From positions 1 to 48,584 of the IMG/VR virus record IMGVR_UViG_3300032334_001302: 48,584 bases of DNA. One strand, given 5' to 3'. Position numbers and translations under genes: made by a program. The notes under the pieces are model-generated. The model made no database searches and was not told where the DNA came from. It worked only from the letters and a program-made list of their open reading frames with translations. Positions 39,805 through 47,787 of the stretch are shown piece by piece. The stretch is from a virus. The first letter of the stretch is position 1. The number at the start of each line of letters is the position of its first letter.

Positions 39805-41025
39805 TTATCCTATAAAAATTGTCATTGGTACATTATTAATTTCAGCAACACGAGCTACAGATTCTGCTTGTCTTCTTTCAAGCAAAGCTTGACGAGAGGT
39901 TTGATCAAAGTATTCTCGTAGTCTTATAATTAAAGCATCTTTTTCTGTAGCGGCCGAGGACACTAAATTATCTCCATTTAAAGTTACTTCTGCTCCTGGA
40001 ATAGGAATAGTTGAGTATTTGTTTCTTACTAGCCCTAAAGCATCTTTTGCTCTAGCTAAAGTATATTCAAAAATCCAAGCTCTACCTATAGAATTAATCT
40101 TAGAGTAAATTGGATTTTGATAAGGAACGTTTGATGTGTTTACAATCTTGTTAGTACCGTTTGCTACAACAGAATCTAATCTGTCTTGTATCTTAATGAA
40201 ATCAAATACTAAATAAATACCATAATCTAATCCACCTTCAAATCCATCTTCACCAAAAGCACCTGTACCAGGTACTGGGAATACAGAAATAATATTGTTT
40301 ATGATATTAAAGGAATAGTTAGATAAAGTTACTTGGTTCATCATCTCAATGGCTTGCATGTTTTGCATAGTAAAACTTGTAGGCATCATCAAATAAGTAG
40401 CAGAACCATATCCAAATCCATATAAACCAGCGGCAGGAACACCTCCTAAACCACCTTGTCCAGCTAATAAAGCAGGAGAATATAATTGACTGATTGCTGG
40501 GGGAGATTGATAATAAACGTTTTTAATCTCAATACCACCTACAATTCCTTCATCCTCAGCCCACTTAGCTAAATCATAGCGTTGTTGCCCAGGAGTTAAA
40601 GGTAATCTACCTTTTAACCAGTTTACATTACCTCCGGCTCCTGCTTCCTCACCATATTGTTGAGATAGTCTAACAATAGTGGCCATTGTAGGAGTAAATA
40701 TAGAGTTATTAACATTTAGGCTTGTAGAAGCTCCTTCTAAAGACAAGTAATTGTCTCGGGTTTGGAAAGCATATAATTCGTTTCCATAAATAGTAGTTGC
40801 CTCTTCAAATCCAGCCCAAAAATTAATATCTTGTAGTTCCACGTTTTCAATAGGATAACCTAAACGTAAAGCACAAAAGTTAGCTACTTTATTAGCATCG
40901 GTTTGGAATTGAGAATCGTTATCATAAAATCCAAAAGGTGTTGGTGGTGGCCAAACACCATTAGCATATGATGCTGAAACTTGAGCAAATGAAGATGAAC
41001 CAGGCCAAATAGGAATATTAGACAT
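39805..41025 (-). CDS. gp13: neck protein (gp13-like), 406 aa
   Basis: Neck component that seals the portal after packaging. Diagnostic stretches are VANFCALRLGYPIENVELQD and NFWAGFEEATTIYGNEL near the N-terminus, WLKGRLPLTPGQQRYDLAKW in the middle, and TLARAKDALGLVRNKYSTIP followed by an EKDALIIRLREYFD-type helix near the end. It is longer than T4 gp13 (309) owing to a Gly/Ala-rich stretch (GQGGLGGVPAAGLYGFGYGS). It leads the neck operon. Confidence 0.78.
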   Translation of the reverse strand: MSNIPIWPGSSSFAQVSASYANGVWPPPTPFGFYDNDSQFQTDANKVANFCALRLGYPIENVELQDINFWAGFEEATTIYGNELYAFQTRDNYLSLEGASTSLNVNNSIFTPTMATIVRLSQQYGEEAGAGGNVNWLKGRLPLTPGQQRYDLAKWAEDEGIVGGIEIKNVYYQSPPAISQLYSPALLAGQGGLGGVPAAGLYGFGYGSATYLMMPTSFTMQNMQAIEMMNQVTLSNYSFNIINNIISVFPVPGTGAFGEDGFEGGLDYGIYLVFDFIKIQDRLDSVVANGTNKIVNTSNVPYQNPIYSKINSIGRAWIFEYTLARAKDALGLVRNKYSTIPIPGAEVTLNGDNLVSSAATEKDALIIRLREYFDQTSRQALLERRQAESVARVAEINNVPMTIFIG

Positions 41026-41034
41026 ATTATTTTA

Positions 41035-41457
41035 TTAAGTGGTTACAATGTAATACTCTATACTTGCATCAGATCCTGAAGGTTGTGCTTTTACAGATTG
41101 TATGTCTTTAAAAGCAAATCCTGATTCGCTGCCAGTCATTTTACTAGTAGATAACATATAAGAGCTACCAGTAGCAATCAAATAACTCATTGCCTCGGAG
41201 GATGAAGATATAATTAATTTAACAGGAGCAACAGCTGAGTTGTTAGTTACTCTAACATATTGAATACTGCTTGTTACAAAAGTACCTGCACCAGGAGTTC
41301 CATCCATTCTAAAAAGGGTAGTAACTGAGCCTGTAGGGATACTTAAGATTCTATTATCAACGTAATTAACATTATTAATAGTTTGACTAACAGAAGATCC
41401 TACATCATCTCCGTTAAGTGTTAAAATTTCGAATATTTGAGAAGTAAAAGTTGCCAT
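41035..41457 (-). CDS. unknown beta-rich structural protein, 140 aa
   Basis: Unrecognised. Mostly short beta strands with Ser/Thr/Val, for example SVTTLFRMDGTPGAGTFVTS and VRVTNNSAVAPVKLIISSSS. It has its own late-promoter-like motif and leads into the neck genes, nine bases before gp13-like. A capsid decoration or neck accessory is plausible. No motif settles it. Confidence 0.72.
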   Translation of the reverse strand: MATFTSQIFEILTLNGDDVGSSVSQTINNVNYVDNRILSIPTGSVTTLFRMDGTPGAGTFVTSSIQYVRVTNNSAVAPVKLIISSSSEAMSYLIATGSSYMLSTSKMTGSESGFAFKDIQSVKAQPSGSDASIEYYIVTT

Positions 41458-41466
41458 GCCTTTTCA

Positions 41467-41476
41467 TATAAATATT
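41467..41476 (-). promoter_or_regulatory. late-promoter-like motif of the neck operon
   Basis: Gene-sense AATATTTATA followed by TGAAAAGGC and ATG, nine bases between motif and start. It overlaps no coding sequence. Confidence 0.5.
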
Positions 41477-41495
41477 GAAAAAGTATGGCTCTAAC

Positions 41496-42233
41496 TTACT
41501 TTTTGGAATTTCCGTTTGAACCAGTAGTATTTAGACTAATCCCCTGTTCATATGCATCGTTGTATAGATTAATTAAATCCTCTACTATTGGATCTCTGTG
41601 GTTTTGTTTTAGAGAAATAGCACAAAGGTTTTTAATCTTTTTAGCAGCAGAATATAAAAACTTAAATCCGGAATCGCGTTTTTGTTTTAAATCCACCTGG
41701 CCATCATCACCACAAATAATCATTTTTGATCCTTTACCAATACGGGTAACAATCATTTCCATTTGTTCGTGTGTTACGTTTTGAGCCTCATCTACAATTA
41801 CAACACTATTAACAAATGTTCTACCTCTCATAAACGATACAGGAACAATCTCTATTTTACCTTCTTTAATAAGTTCTTCTACTTTTACTTTATCGTAAAG
41901 TAAGAACATGTTTTGATAAATAGGTTGAACCCAAGGATCCATTTTTTCCCTTAAATCACCTGGTAAGAATCCTATTTCCTCTTTAGATACTGTTGGTCGG
42001 GTAATAATTACCTTTTCAACATCTCTCATAAATAGTTTTTCTAAACCAATCTGACAGGCAAGTAATGTTTTACCTGAACCTGCGGCTCCGGCTAACAATG
42101 TAATTGTACTTTCTAATATTTTAGCTTTAGCGGCTTTTTGTTCCTCGTTTAATTGGATTTTAAACTTAATAGGATTTTTTGGCTTACGCTTTTCTTGGAA
42201 GATATCATCTTCATGGGTTGGTTTTGTATTCAT
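41496..42233 (-). CDS. phoH: PhoH-like ATPase, 245 aa
   Basis: P-loop NTPase of the PhoH family, common in phages. Walker A is GAAGSGKT (residues 49-56) and Walker B is in SVVIVDEAQNVTHEQMEMI. The sensor stretch RIGKGSKMIICGDDGQVDL and PVSFMRGRTF are conserved PhoH features. The chosen ATG gives MNTKPTHEDD; an upstream alternative lies inside the PSD-like gene. The gene overlaps that gene by 23 bases, so the two are probably translated together. Biological role of PhoH in phages is not established; RNA metabolism is one proposal. Confidence 0.88.
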   Translation of the reverse strand: MNTKPTHEDDIFQEKRKPKNPIKFKIQLNEEQKAAKAKILESTITLLAGAAGSGKTLLACQIGLEKLFMRDVEKVIITRPTVSKEEIGFLPGDLREKMDPWVQPIYQNMFLLYDKVKVEELIKEGKIEIVPVSFMRGRTFVNSVVIVDEAQNVTHEQMEMIVTRIGKGSKMIICGDDGQVDLKQKRDSGFKFLYSAAKKIKNLCAISLKQNHRDPIVEDLINLYNDAYEQGISLNTTGSNGNSKK

Positions 42234-42948
42234 TGAAGTTAATTTTAACAATTTTGTCAAGGCCACCTTGAATATGCATGGCATCATCTAAACATAACTC
42301 GAAATCATATCTATCGTCTAATGGTAACACTAAATCTACTTGTGAACCCCATCTTATTAAAGAAAATCTTTCGTTTTGAGCAAAAACATCGTTTTGAGCC
42401 ATAGTAAATGGAGCAATAACGTTTACATCCTCGTCTGCAATTTGAATTAAGTAATAAGTATAATCTAAAGATGGTGAATAAATTTTATTCCACATCCGCT
42501 CGTTATACTTTAAGTACTCCATGTTTGCGGGGTTAATTTTTTTATTTAATATATCTTTTTCAACCGCCAACATTGGTTTGTTAGTCGATTGTATCGCGTC
42601 TAGTGGTTTATATGACAGCAGACCTCCGTAAGGTATACGATTGATGTGAACATCATAAAATGACATAAATATACCAATAACTAGTGAAGGTTTATTGTAC
42701 TCATCATCACCCATAACATCTTGAAGAGTATAATTCATACCCTTAATTTCAACTATAGGTTCAGAAGGATCTCTAATAAACTTTTGGTATAAAATTGTTC
42801 CATCAGCTGGAGAGTAAAAATGCTCATGGTCAATATAGTTTGGACGAATTGGGTCTCTAAAGAAAAATGTATTAGATAATTCCCCTACTGGCATCTTCTG
42901 AAGTTGTTTAACCTCAGTACTTATCCATTCTTGTAATGTTTGAGCCAT
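42211..42948 (-). CDS. psd: phosphatidylserine decarboxylase-like enzyme
   Basis: A pyruvoyl-dependent decarboxylase; family members convert phosphatidylserine to phosphatidylethanolamine. The family motifs are in order in 245 residues: SPADG (46-50, Asp49), IKGMNYTLQDVM (69-79), FMSFYDVHINRIPYGG (94-109, His101), KYNERMW (147-153) and FSLIRWGSQVDLVLP (195-209). Ser202 in WGSQ is where the chain would cleave itself to form the pyruvoyl group; the Asp-His-Ser triad is therefore complete. There is no membrane anchor, as in short bacterial PSDs. It overlaps the amidinotransferase by one base (TAATG) and PhoH by 23. Substrate is not proven and may be another serine lipid. Confidence 0.82.
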   Translation of the reverse strand: MAQTLQEWISTEVKQLQKMPVGELSNTFFFRDPIRPNYIDHEHFYSPADGTILYQKFIRDPSEPIVEIKGMNYTLQDVMGDDEYNKPSLVIGIFMSFYDVHINRIPYGGLLSYKPLDAIQSTNKPMLAVEKDILNKKINPANMEYLKYNERMWNKIYSPSLDYTYYLIQIADEDVNVIAPFTMAQNDVFAQNERFSLIRWGSQVDLVLPLDDRYDFELCLDDAMHIQGGLDKIVKINFNEYKTNP

Positions 42949-43862
42949 TATAATAAAGTTCTGTTATGGTCAACTCGGTTTAAGTGCATCATCATACAAG
43001 ATAACATAGCACCTGATTTCATGTATTCTGAAAGATTAAAGATAGCAGGTTCCATACCAGCATCACTACAAATCTTTTCTAATGTTTTGATTTTATGAAC
43101 CTCACCGGTATAATACTCGTGTGATTTTTTTAATTCGGAAATGTTTGAAGCACACATAATCATATTACCTAAACGAACTGAATTAGTTAATCCACATAAA
43201 GCATCATCAACATCAATATCAATAATTTCAGTATACTTTTCCATTTCATCTAATTCTTCCTCATCAAATAACTCAGCACAAACTAATGTCTGGTTATTGT
43301 TTAAAGCAAAAATAGAGCAATCCAAGTGATACAAATATTCATCAACCATAGCTACTTTAAGAATGTCCATATCATATTGTTCTTCCATCCATTCATATGC
43401 TTTGATGTTTGAACGGATACCATAACCACCAATATATTTGTTTCCATAAAGGTATTTTAAATCTGCCTCACCTTCCCATTTAAATGGAGAGATTGCTGTT
43501 TTATAACCCATTTGGTTAAAATATTTTTCTCCAACTAATTCTTCACCTCTACGAGGATCAGAAGTAAAATTAGATAAAATAATATGGTTTTCGTCTTTAA
43601 TATGAGGTAAATAAATACCTAAATTAGCTACATAAACTTGATCTTGAAAATTACCTTCCGAAGGTAATAAATTAACTACAGCACCACCAGCAACAAAATT
43701 ATACAAGTCCATAAACTGTTTGTATGCTTTAGGTTTATTAATTGCTAATTCATCATCTGTTAGTTCCTGCATCCAAATGTTATTTGGATCTGCTGTAGAT
43801 AATGAAAATGGAAAGTTCATAACAAAACTTTGGATTGGTAACTGACTTGGAGTCTCTTTCAT
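42948..43862 (-). CDS. amidinotransferase / DDAH-like guanidino-modifying enzyme, 304 aa
   Basis: Belongs to the superfamily of arginine deiminases, dimethylargininases and amidinotransferases, which attack a guanidino carbon with a Cys. I see the conserved parts: FQDQVYVANLGIYLPH (72-87), SDPRRGEE (101-108), the substrate loop KWEGEADLKYLYGN (128-141, Glu130), YLYHLDCSIF (176-185, His179) and GAMLSCMMMHLNR (284-296, Cys289). Thus the catalytic Cys-His-Glu set is present. The exact reaction (deiminase, methylargininase or transferase) cannot be read. Its stop overlaps the PSD-like start, so both are made together. It has a separate promoter-like motif behind the HNH terminator. Confidence 0.78.
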   Translation of the reverse strand: MKETPSQLPIQSFVMNFPFSLSTADPNNIWMQELTDDELAINKPKAYKQFMDLYNFVAGGAVVNLLPSEGNFQDQVYVANLGIYLPHIKDENHIILSNFTSDPRRGEELVGEKYFNQMGYKTAISPFKWEGEADLKYLYGNKYIGGYGIRSNIKAYEWMEEQYDMDILKVAMVDEYLYHLDCSIFALNNNQTLVCAELFDEEELDEMEKYTEIIDIDVDDALCGLTNSVRLGNMIMCASNISELKKSHEYYTGEVHKIKTLEKICSDAGMEPAIFNLSEYMKSGAMLSCMMMHLNRVDHNRTLL

Positions 43863-43888
43863 AAGTAACTAATTGTATAACGTTTTGG

Positions 43889-43898
43889 TATACATATG
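43889..43898 (-). promoter_or_regulatory. promoter-like motif of the amidinotransferase-PSD-PhoH operon
   Basis: Gene-sense CATATGTATA followed by CCAAAACG, 26 bases before the ATG. This variant with G in the centre is shared with the HNH gene next door. Confidence 0.42.
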
Positions 43899-43917
43899 GT
43901 GTAGGCCTATACTAGTT

Positions 43918-43941
43918 AAAAAAAGCCCCGATTTCTCGGGG
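43918..43941 (-). terminator. terminator behind the HNH gene
   Basis: Gene-sense CCCCGA, GAAA tetraloop, TCGGGG, C, then seven T. A compact, strong intrinsic terminator seven bases after the HNH stop. Confidence 0.88.
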
Positions 43942-43948
43942 AAAAATG

Positions 43949-44530
43949 TTAAATTTTATCACTTTTTTCCCTGTTTTGGGTTTTTTCTAGGGGTTGTGTA
44001 TTAAGATAATGAAAACATGCATATAAATTTTCTTCAATATTTAAGTCAAAAGAAGCTATAGGTTTAATATGATCTATTTCCCAATATTCTCCATAATTAT
44101 CCCAAGTCATTTCTGGTGAGAAATAAAATTCAAGATATTGAGTATATTCCTCCATGTTACACCCCAAATACTCTATAGTACGATCTTTTTTAAGTGTATT
44201 ATATAGTTTTAAAGCTTCGGATATTCGAGCTGATGTTACATGTTTTATTCTGAACCCAATATCTGTATGGTATTTATTTTTATTCCATTCTCTATAAAGT
44301 TCCTTTTTAGTATGATAGTGGTTTGTACAATATTGATTAAAATATTCTTTATTTTCTTTTCGGTAATCTTTATAGTAGTCTGTTCTAGATTCTTTACTAG
44401 TTTTATACCATGCATCACTTAAAGGTTTTAAACAAGATCTACAATATATATGTTTACCATCTTTAGTATCTTTTCTGTTATAAAACTCCGTAATGGGTTG
44501 TTCTATATTACATTTTTTACATTGTTTCAT
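43949..44530 (-). CDS. HNH homing endonuclease behind the capsid gene
   Basis: From the ATG giving MKQCKKCNIEQPITEFY the protein has 193 residues. An N-terminal zinc-knuckle (CKKC, YCRSC) is followed by basic helices (KYHTDIGFRIKHVTSARIS) and the HNH core: WEIDHIKPIASFDL with the DH pair and NTQPLEKTQNREKSDK at the end. I reject the upstream start because it would lie in the capsid terminator. Same architecture as the HNH gene near 13.5 kb, to which it is clearly related. It has promoter and terminator of its own. Confidence 0.85.
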   Translation of the reverse strand: MKQCKKCNIEQPITEFYNRKDTKDGKHIYCRSCLKPLSDAWYKTSKESRTDYYKDYRKENKEYFNQYCTNHYHTKKELYREWNKNKYHTDIGFRIKHVTSARISEALKLYNTLKKDRTIEYLGCNMEEYTQYLEFYFSPEMTWDNYGEYWEIDHIKPIASFDLNIEENLYACFHYLNTQPLEKTQNREKSDKI

Positions 44531-44554
44531 ATTGTCCAGAATATTCGTGTCCGT

Positions 44555-44564
44555 TATACATATG
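44555..44564 (-). promoter_or_regulatory. promoter-like motif of the HNH gene
   Basis: Gene-sense CATATGTATA followed by ACGGACACG, 24 bases before the chosen ATG and directly behind the T-tract of the capsid terminator. Confidence 0.42.
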
Positions 44565-44568
44565 AAAA

Positions 44569-44591
44569 AGAGCCGCAAAAATGCGGCTCTT
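44569..44591 (-). terminator. terminator behind the major capsid gene
   Basis: Gene-sense AAGAGCCGCA, loop TTT, TGCGGCTCTT with following T-run. A perfect stem of nine to ten base pairs 28 bases after the capsid stop. Strong termination suits the highest-expressed late gene. Confidence 0.85.
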
Positions 44592-44619
44592 AATCTTTTA
44601 CTTTTAAAAAAGTTTTATA

Positions 44620-46377
44620 TTAGATAGTGTTTAATCCACTAATATAAACGCGTCCATAAAACTCAGGGCGCAACATCTTCTTAGCGTAACGAGTTAACAA
44701 ACCTTTACGTGGTGTGAAGGTTTCTGGATCGTAAACTAGAGGAGTCATGATTAACGGAATGTAAGGAGCGAATACAGCACCTGTTTCCAAGAACTGAGAA
44801 CCTCTGTAACCCATAAGGATCAAGTTTTCAGTCATGTAAGGGTTCTTGTAAACTTTGTAACGACCGTTTACTGTACCGATTTTCTGTACACCGAAAGCAT
44901 ATTCCATTTGATCAGCCTCACCGTTTGAAGTAGAAGCGAATCCTGGGATTGATTCCAAGATAGTTGCTACTGTAGGAGAAGTAACTAAGAAATTAGCACC
45001 TCCACGTAAAGTCAACTGGTGGATCTTGTTAGACACCTTTTGGATCTTAGTTCCCAAAGTTTGGAACCATTGACCTTGAGTGTTGTAGAATCCAGAAGCA
45101 GCAGTAGCGAAGTTACCGTTTGAGTAAACAGTGTTGTTAATAGCAGACCAGTACTCAGTAGCAGCAGAAGCATCTTCAATCAACATATCCAAGATTTCCA
45201 AATCAATTTCCATTGAAATGTACTCAGACATGATGTTAGTCAATTCAGCTTCAGCATCGATGTTTTGGTAAGCAGCTAAATCTTGAGCGAATTCAGGAGT
45301 CCATACTGCCTTCAATTTCTTGGTTTTAGCAGTGATAGGCTGTGATTGCATTCTTACGTTGATCTCAGGGATAACGATCTGAGTAGCAGAAGCACTAGAA
45401 GGTAATGAGAAAGAACCAGAAGCTTCGAAATCACCACGACCTGAGAAGTTACCTGTAGTTACGTTGTCACCAGAAGTTACGTTCAAACCATCTTGAGAAG
45501 TTGCTTTTTCATAAGTTACTACGAATACAGAACCTGACTGAGGAGTTGAAGCAAAGTTAGCTGAACCAGTAAATACGAAGCTAATAGTGTTAGCAGTGTA
45601 GTTGTAGCTTGTGAAAGCAGGTACTAAAGTAGTAGTACCGAAGTTTGAACCTGAAGCAGCTACGAAACCACGAACTGCGTCTTGGTCAAAGCTAGGTAAA
45701 GTACTGTTAGATGCAGTAATAGTCATTTTGTACATTTGACCTGATGCTGCAGAAGCAGAATAGTTAGAATCAAAGTTACAGTCAGCCCATGAAGCAGATA
45801 CGATAGAACCAGTTCCAGCAGCAGTTCTAGTCAAAGTATTAGCTGTAGAAGCTGATATTTGGAAAGAAGCTGAGAAAGTGTTAGTAGCGTAAGTGAAACG
45901 TCCTGAAGGACCACCATACAAACCACCAGTTGCATCAACTGTAGAGAATGGGAACTGAGAAGCAGTGTTACGGTTACCATACAAAGAAGTACCAGCAGTG
46001 AAAGGAGTTTTCTCGTTACCATATTGGAAATCCAAGAAGAACACAAGTCCTGAAGGCATGTTCATTGGTTGAACTGAAACGAATTCTTTAGCTACGATAG
46101 TACCGAATACCTTACGAACTAAAGGTAATGCAATACCAGCCCAGTTTTCGCCTGTTCCGCCTGAAGTGTAAAATGAGTTAGAAGTGATTTGGTTTGATTC
46201 AGTTACCAACTGCTTGGCTTGGTTTTCCAACAATAATGACATATTGTTTTTATCAACCTCAACCAAACCTTCTAACAATCCGGTCTTAGACCATTTGCCA
46301 GCTAATTTAGTGGCATCGCTTTGCAAACTCTTCCAAGAGCCTGCTGCGCTTTCTAATAATTGTTGTACGTTTGACAT
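44620..46377 (-). CDS. gp23: major capsid protein (gp23-like), 585 aa
   Basis: Main shell subunit. GIALPLVRKVFGTIVAKEFV with SVQPMNMPSGLVFFLDFQYG (residues 81-120) matches the gp23 pattern 'VRR..P.LIA.D..GVQPM..PTG'. The region from PEINVRMQSQPITAKTKKLK to AELTNIMSEYISMEIDLEIL is the conserved E-loop/P-domain core. The C-terminus carries YKVYKNPYMTENLILMGYRG and APYIPLIMTPLVYDPETF. Residues 1-65 are a helical N-terminal segment probably removed by the gp21-like protease; LLEGLVE (34-40) offers candidate cut sites. A Ser-rich insertion lies near 150-320. The ATG is preceded by A11. Confidence 0.92.
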   Translation of the reverse strand: MSNVQQLLESAAGSWKSLQSDATKLAGKWSKTGLLEGLVEVDKNNMSLLLENQAKQLVTESNQITSNSFYTSGGTGENWAGIALPLVRKVFGTIVAKEFVSVQPMNMPSGLVFFLDFQYGNEKTPFTAGTSLYGNRNTASQFPFSTVDATGGLYGGPSGRFTYATNTFSASFQISASTANTLTRTAAGTGSIVSASWADCNFDSNYSASAASGQMYKMTITASNSTLPSFDQDAVRGFVAASGSNFGTTTLVPAFTSYNYTANTISFVFTGSANFASTPQSGSVFVVTYEKATSQDGLNVTSGDNVTTGNFSGRGDFEASGSFSLPSSASATQIVIPEINVRMQSQPITAKTKKLKAVWTPEFAQDLAAYQNIDAEAELTNIMSEYISMEIDLEILDMLIEDASAATEYWSAINNTVYSNGNFATAASGFYNTQGQWFQTLGTKIQKVSNKIHQLTLRGGANFLVTSPTVATILESIPGFASTSNGEADQMEYAFGVQKIGTVNGRYKVYKNPYMTENLILMGYRGSQFLETGAVFAPYIPLIMTPLVYDPETFTPRKGLLTRYAKKMLRPEFYGRVYISGLNTI

Positions 46378-46388
46378 TTTTTTTTTTT
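46378..46388 (-). promoter_or_regulatory. A11 tract directly before the capsid start codon
   Basis: In gene sense eleven A precede the ATG of the major capsid gene. No Shine-Dalgarno sequence is seen. A-rich leaders favour initiation in Bacteroidetes by family knowledge, so this may act as a translation enhancer. Confidence 0.5.
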
Positions 46389-46409
46389 GTTTTTGTGTTT
46401 AAGTTTTTG

Positions 46410-47630
46410 TTATTTTTTAATTCCTGCCAATGTCTGCCAACGGGCAAACTGGTCGTTTACTTCAAGAATTGGCTTTTTCTCAGCAACACCAGCAGCTCTA
46501 GAAGCAGATCCTCTTAACATTGATTCGTTAACAGTTTTCTTAGTTTCTTTCATACCTTCAGATAAGGTTTCGAATACTAATTTAGCTTCTTTTACGCTAG
46601 CGGCTTTATCAAAAGCGGCCAATACTTTTACTTTTTGACTTTCAGTCAAATTTTTAGCTTTGAAGATTTTGTTTGTGTAAAGTAATTTAGCGTTAAACAA
46701 ATTAACTTCTTGTAATTCAGTTTTGATAGTAGTTAATGCGTTGTAAGCCTCATCAAGTTCTTCTTTCATTTCTTTAAGTTTCTTCTTGTAGTCTTCAACT
46801 CCTTCTTCATCAGCAGTGTCTTTTTTATCACCACGTTTTGAAGCAGGTACATCACCTTTATTACCACCGTACTTTTTACGTTCGTTGATTTCAACTTCTT
46901 CTTCACTTTCCATACCTTCTTCACCTTCCATACCTTCATGACCACCTTCTAATTCTCCAGCGGCTACCATGTCGGCAATTACACCTTCAATGAAAGATTT
47001 AAGATCAGATTCGTCCATGTTTTCAATATCGATTTCTTCATCTTCTGAATCTTCGATACCGTCAGCATCTTCGTCTGTGTACTCTTCCTCTTCGTCAGCT
47101 TCAGCTACATTACCATGAGCTGTAGGACCTTGAGGGTTGTTAATAAGATCTTCTTCTTCATTCATTGCTTCTTTTTCACCAGCTTTCTTTCCCTTTTCGT
47201 ACTCGTAAGCGGCTTTACCTTCTTCCATGGCTGAATCTTCTTCTTCCATTTCATCCAGTTCTCTTAAAAGTGCATCTAAGTCCATTTCTTCATCTACTTG
47301 ACCACCACCCATTTTTTCAGTTTCATTATCACCATACTTGACAATTGATGATTTCTTTTTAGGGTAGTCGTCACTCCAATCATCAACACTTGTGTCGATT
47401 GATCCGTAGCCAGCATGTGATTTGTCAGATTCGTACATGTCCTTTTCTTTCATCTCGGTCATCTCTTTACCTTCATCCTCTTCATCCATTTCGGCTAACT
47501 TTGCAGCTAACTTTTCTTTCAAATAAGGGGTAAAAGCTTCTTCAAGAGCGGCTTTTGCATTGGCGATGGCAGTTTCCTTAACTGCTTTGGCATCGGCAAT
47601 GGCTTCTTTTAATAAATCTCTGTTTACCAT
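46410..47630 (-). CDS. gp22: prohead scaffold protein (gp22-like), 406 aa
   Basis: Forms the core on which the capsid assembles and is then degraded. Very acidic, with long Glu/Asp runs in residues 65-260, and helical at both ends. The C-terminal stretch LYTNKIFKAKNLTESQKVKV, then AFDKAASVKEAKLVFETLSE, is the conserved end of gp22-type scaffolds. The protein is longer than T4 gp22 (269) owing to the acidic middle. I chose the ATG giving MVNRDLLKEA; six codons upstream begin with TTG. It lies between protease and capsid genes as expected. Confidence 0.87.
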   Translation of the reverse strand: MVNRDLLKEAIADAKAVKETAIANAKAALEEAFTPYLKEKLAAKLAEMDEEDEGKEMTEMKEKDMYESDKSHAGYGSIDTSVDDWSDDYPKKKSSIVKYGDNETEKMGGGQVDEEMDLDALLRELDEMEEEDSAMEEGKAAYEYEKGKKAGEKEAMNEEEDLINNPQGPTAHGNVAEADEEEEYTDEDADGIEDSEDEEIDIENMDESDLKSFIEGVIADMVAAGELEGGHEGMEGEEGMESEEEVEINERKKYGGNKGDVPASKRGDKKDTADEEGVEDYKKKLKEMKEELDEAYNALTTIKTELQEVNLFNAKLLYTNKIFKAKNLTESQKVKVLAAFDKAASVKEAKLVFETLSEGMKETKKTVNESMLRGSASRAAGVAEKKPILEVNDQFARWQTLAGIKK

Positions 47631-47787
47631 TTTGTTTTTTGTCCTCAAATAATTTTTGTTGGAAATACGCTTATTGTTGACTAATGTCGAAGCGTAATAG
47701 AATATTTTCTTGATAATGCGATATAAGAAAACCGCATATTACGAATATACGTATGTGGGAATTTTTTAAAAATGCATAAATAAGAAA
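47631..47787 (-). promoter_or_regulatory. structured leader of the scaffold-capsid operon
   Basis: About 157 bases between the protease terminator and the scaffold ATG. It contains ACGTATATTCG near 47741-47751, similar to the GTTCGTATATT elements. A hairpin TACGCTT/AAGCGTA lies at 47666-47696 and a weaker one with TGCG/CGCA further upstream. No reading frame of note. The only long 5' leader of the head genes, it is likely the promoter and 5'-UTR of scaffold and capsid. Confidence 0.5.

Noticed and set aside
1161-41476. TATAAATA as T4-type late promoters on the plus strand
   Set aside because: All supported genes run on the minus strand and no plus-strand gene follows the copies. The spacing to minus-strand starts is consistent, so I read the motif in gene sense.
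44531-44578. Upstream start of the HNH gene behind the capsid
   Set aside because: It would place the first codons inside the capsid terminator. The downstream ATG begins with the zinc-knuckle and follows a promoter-like motif.
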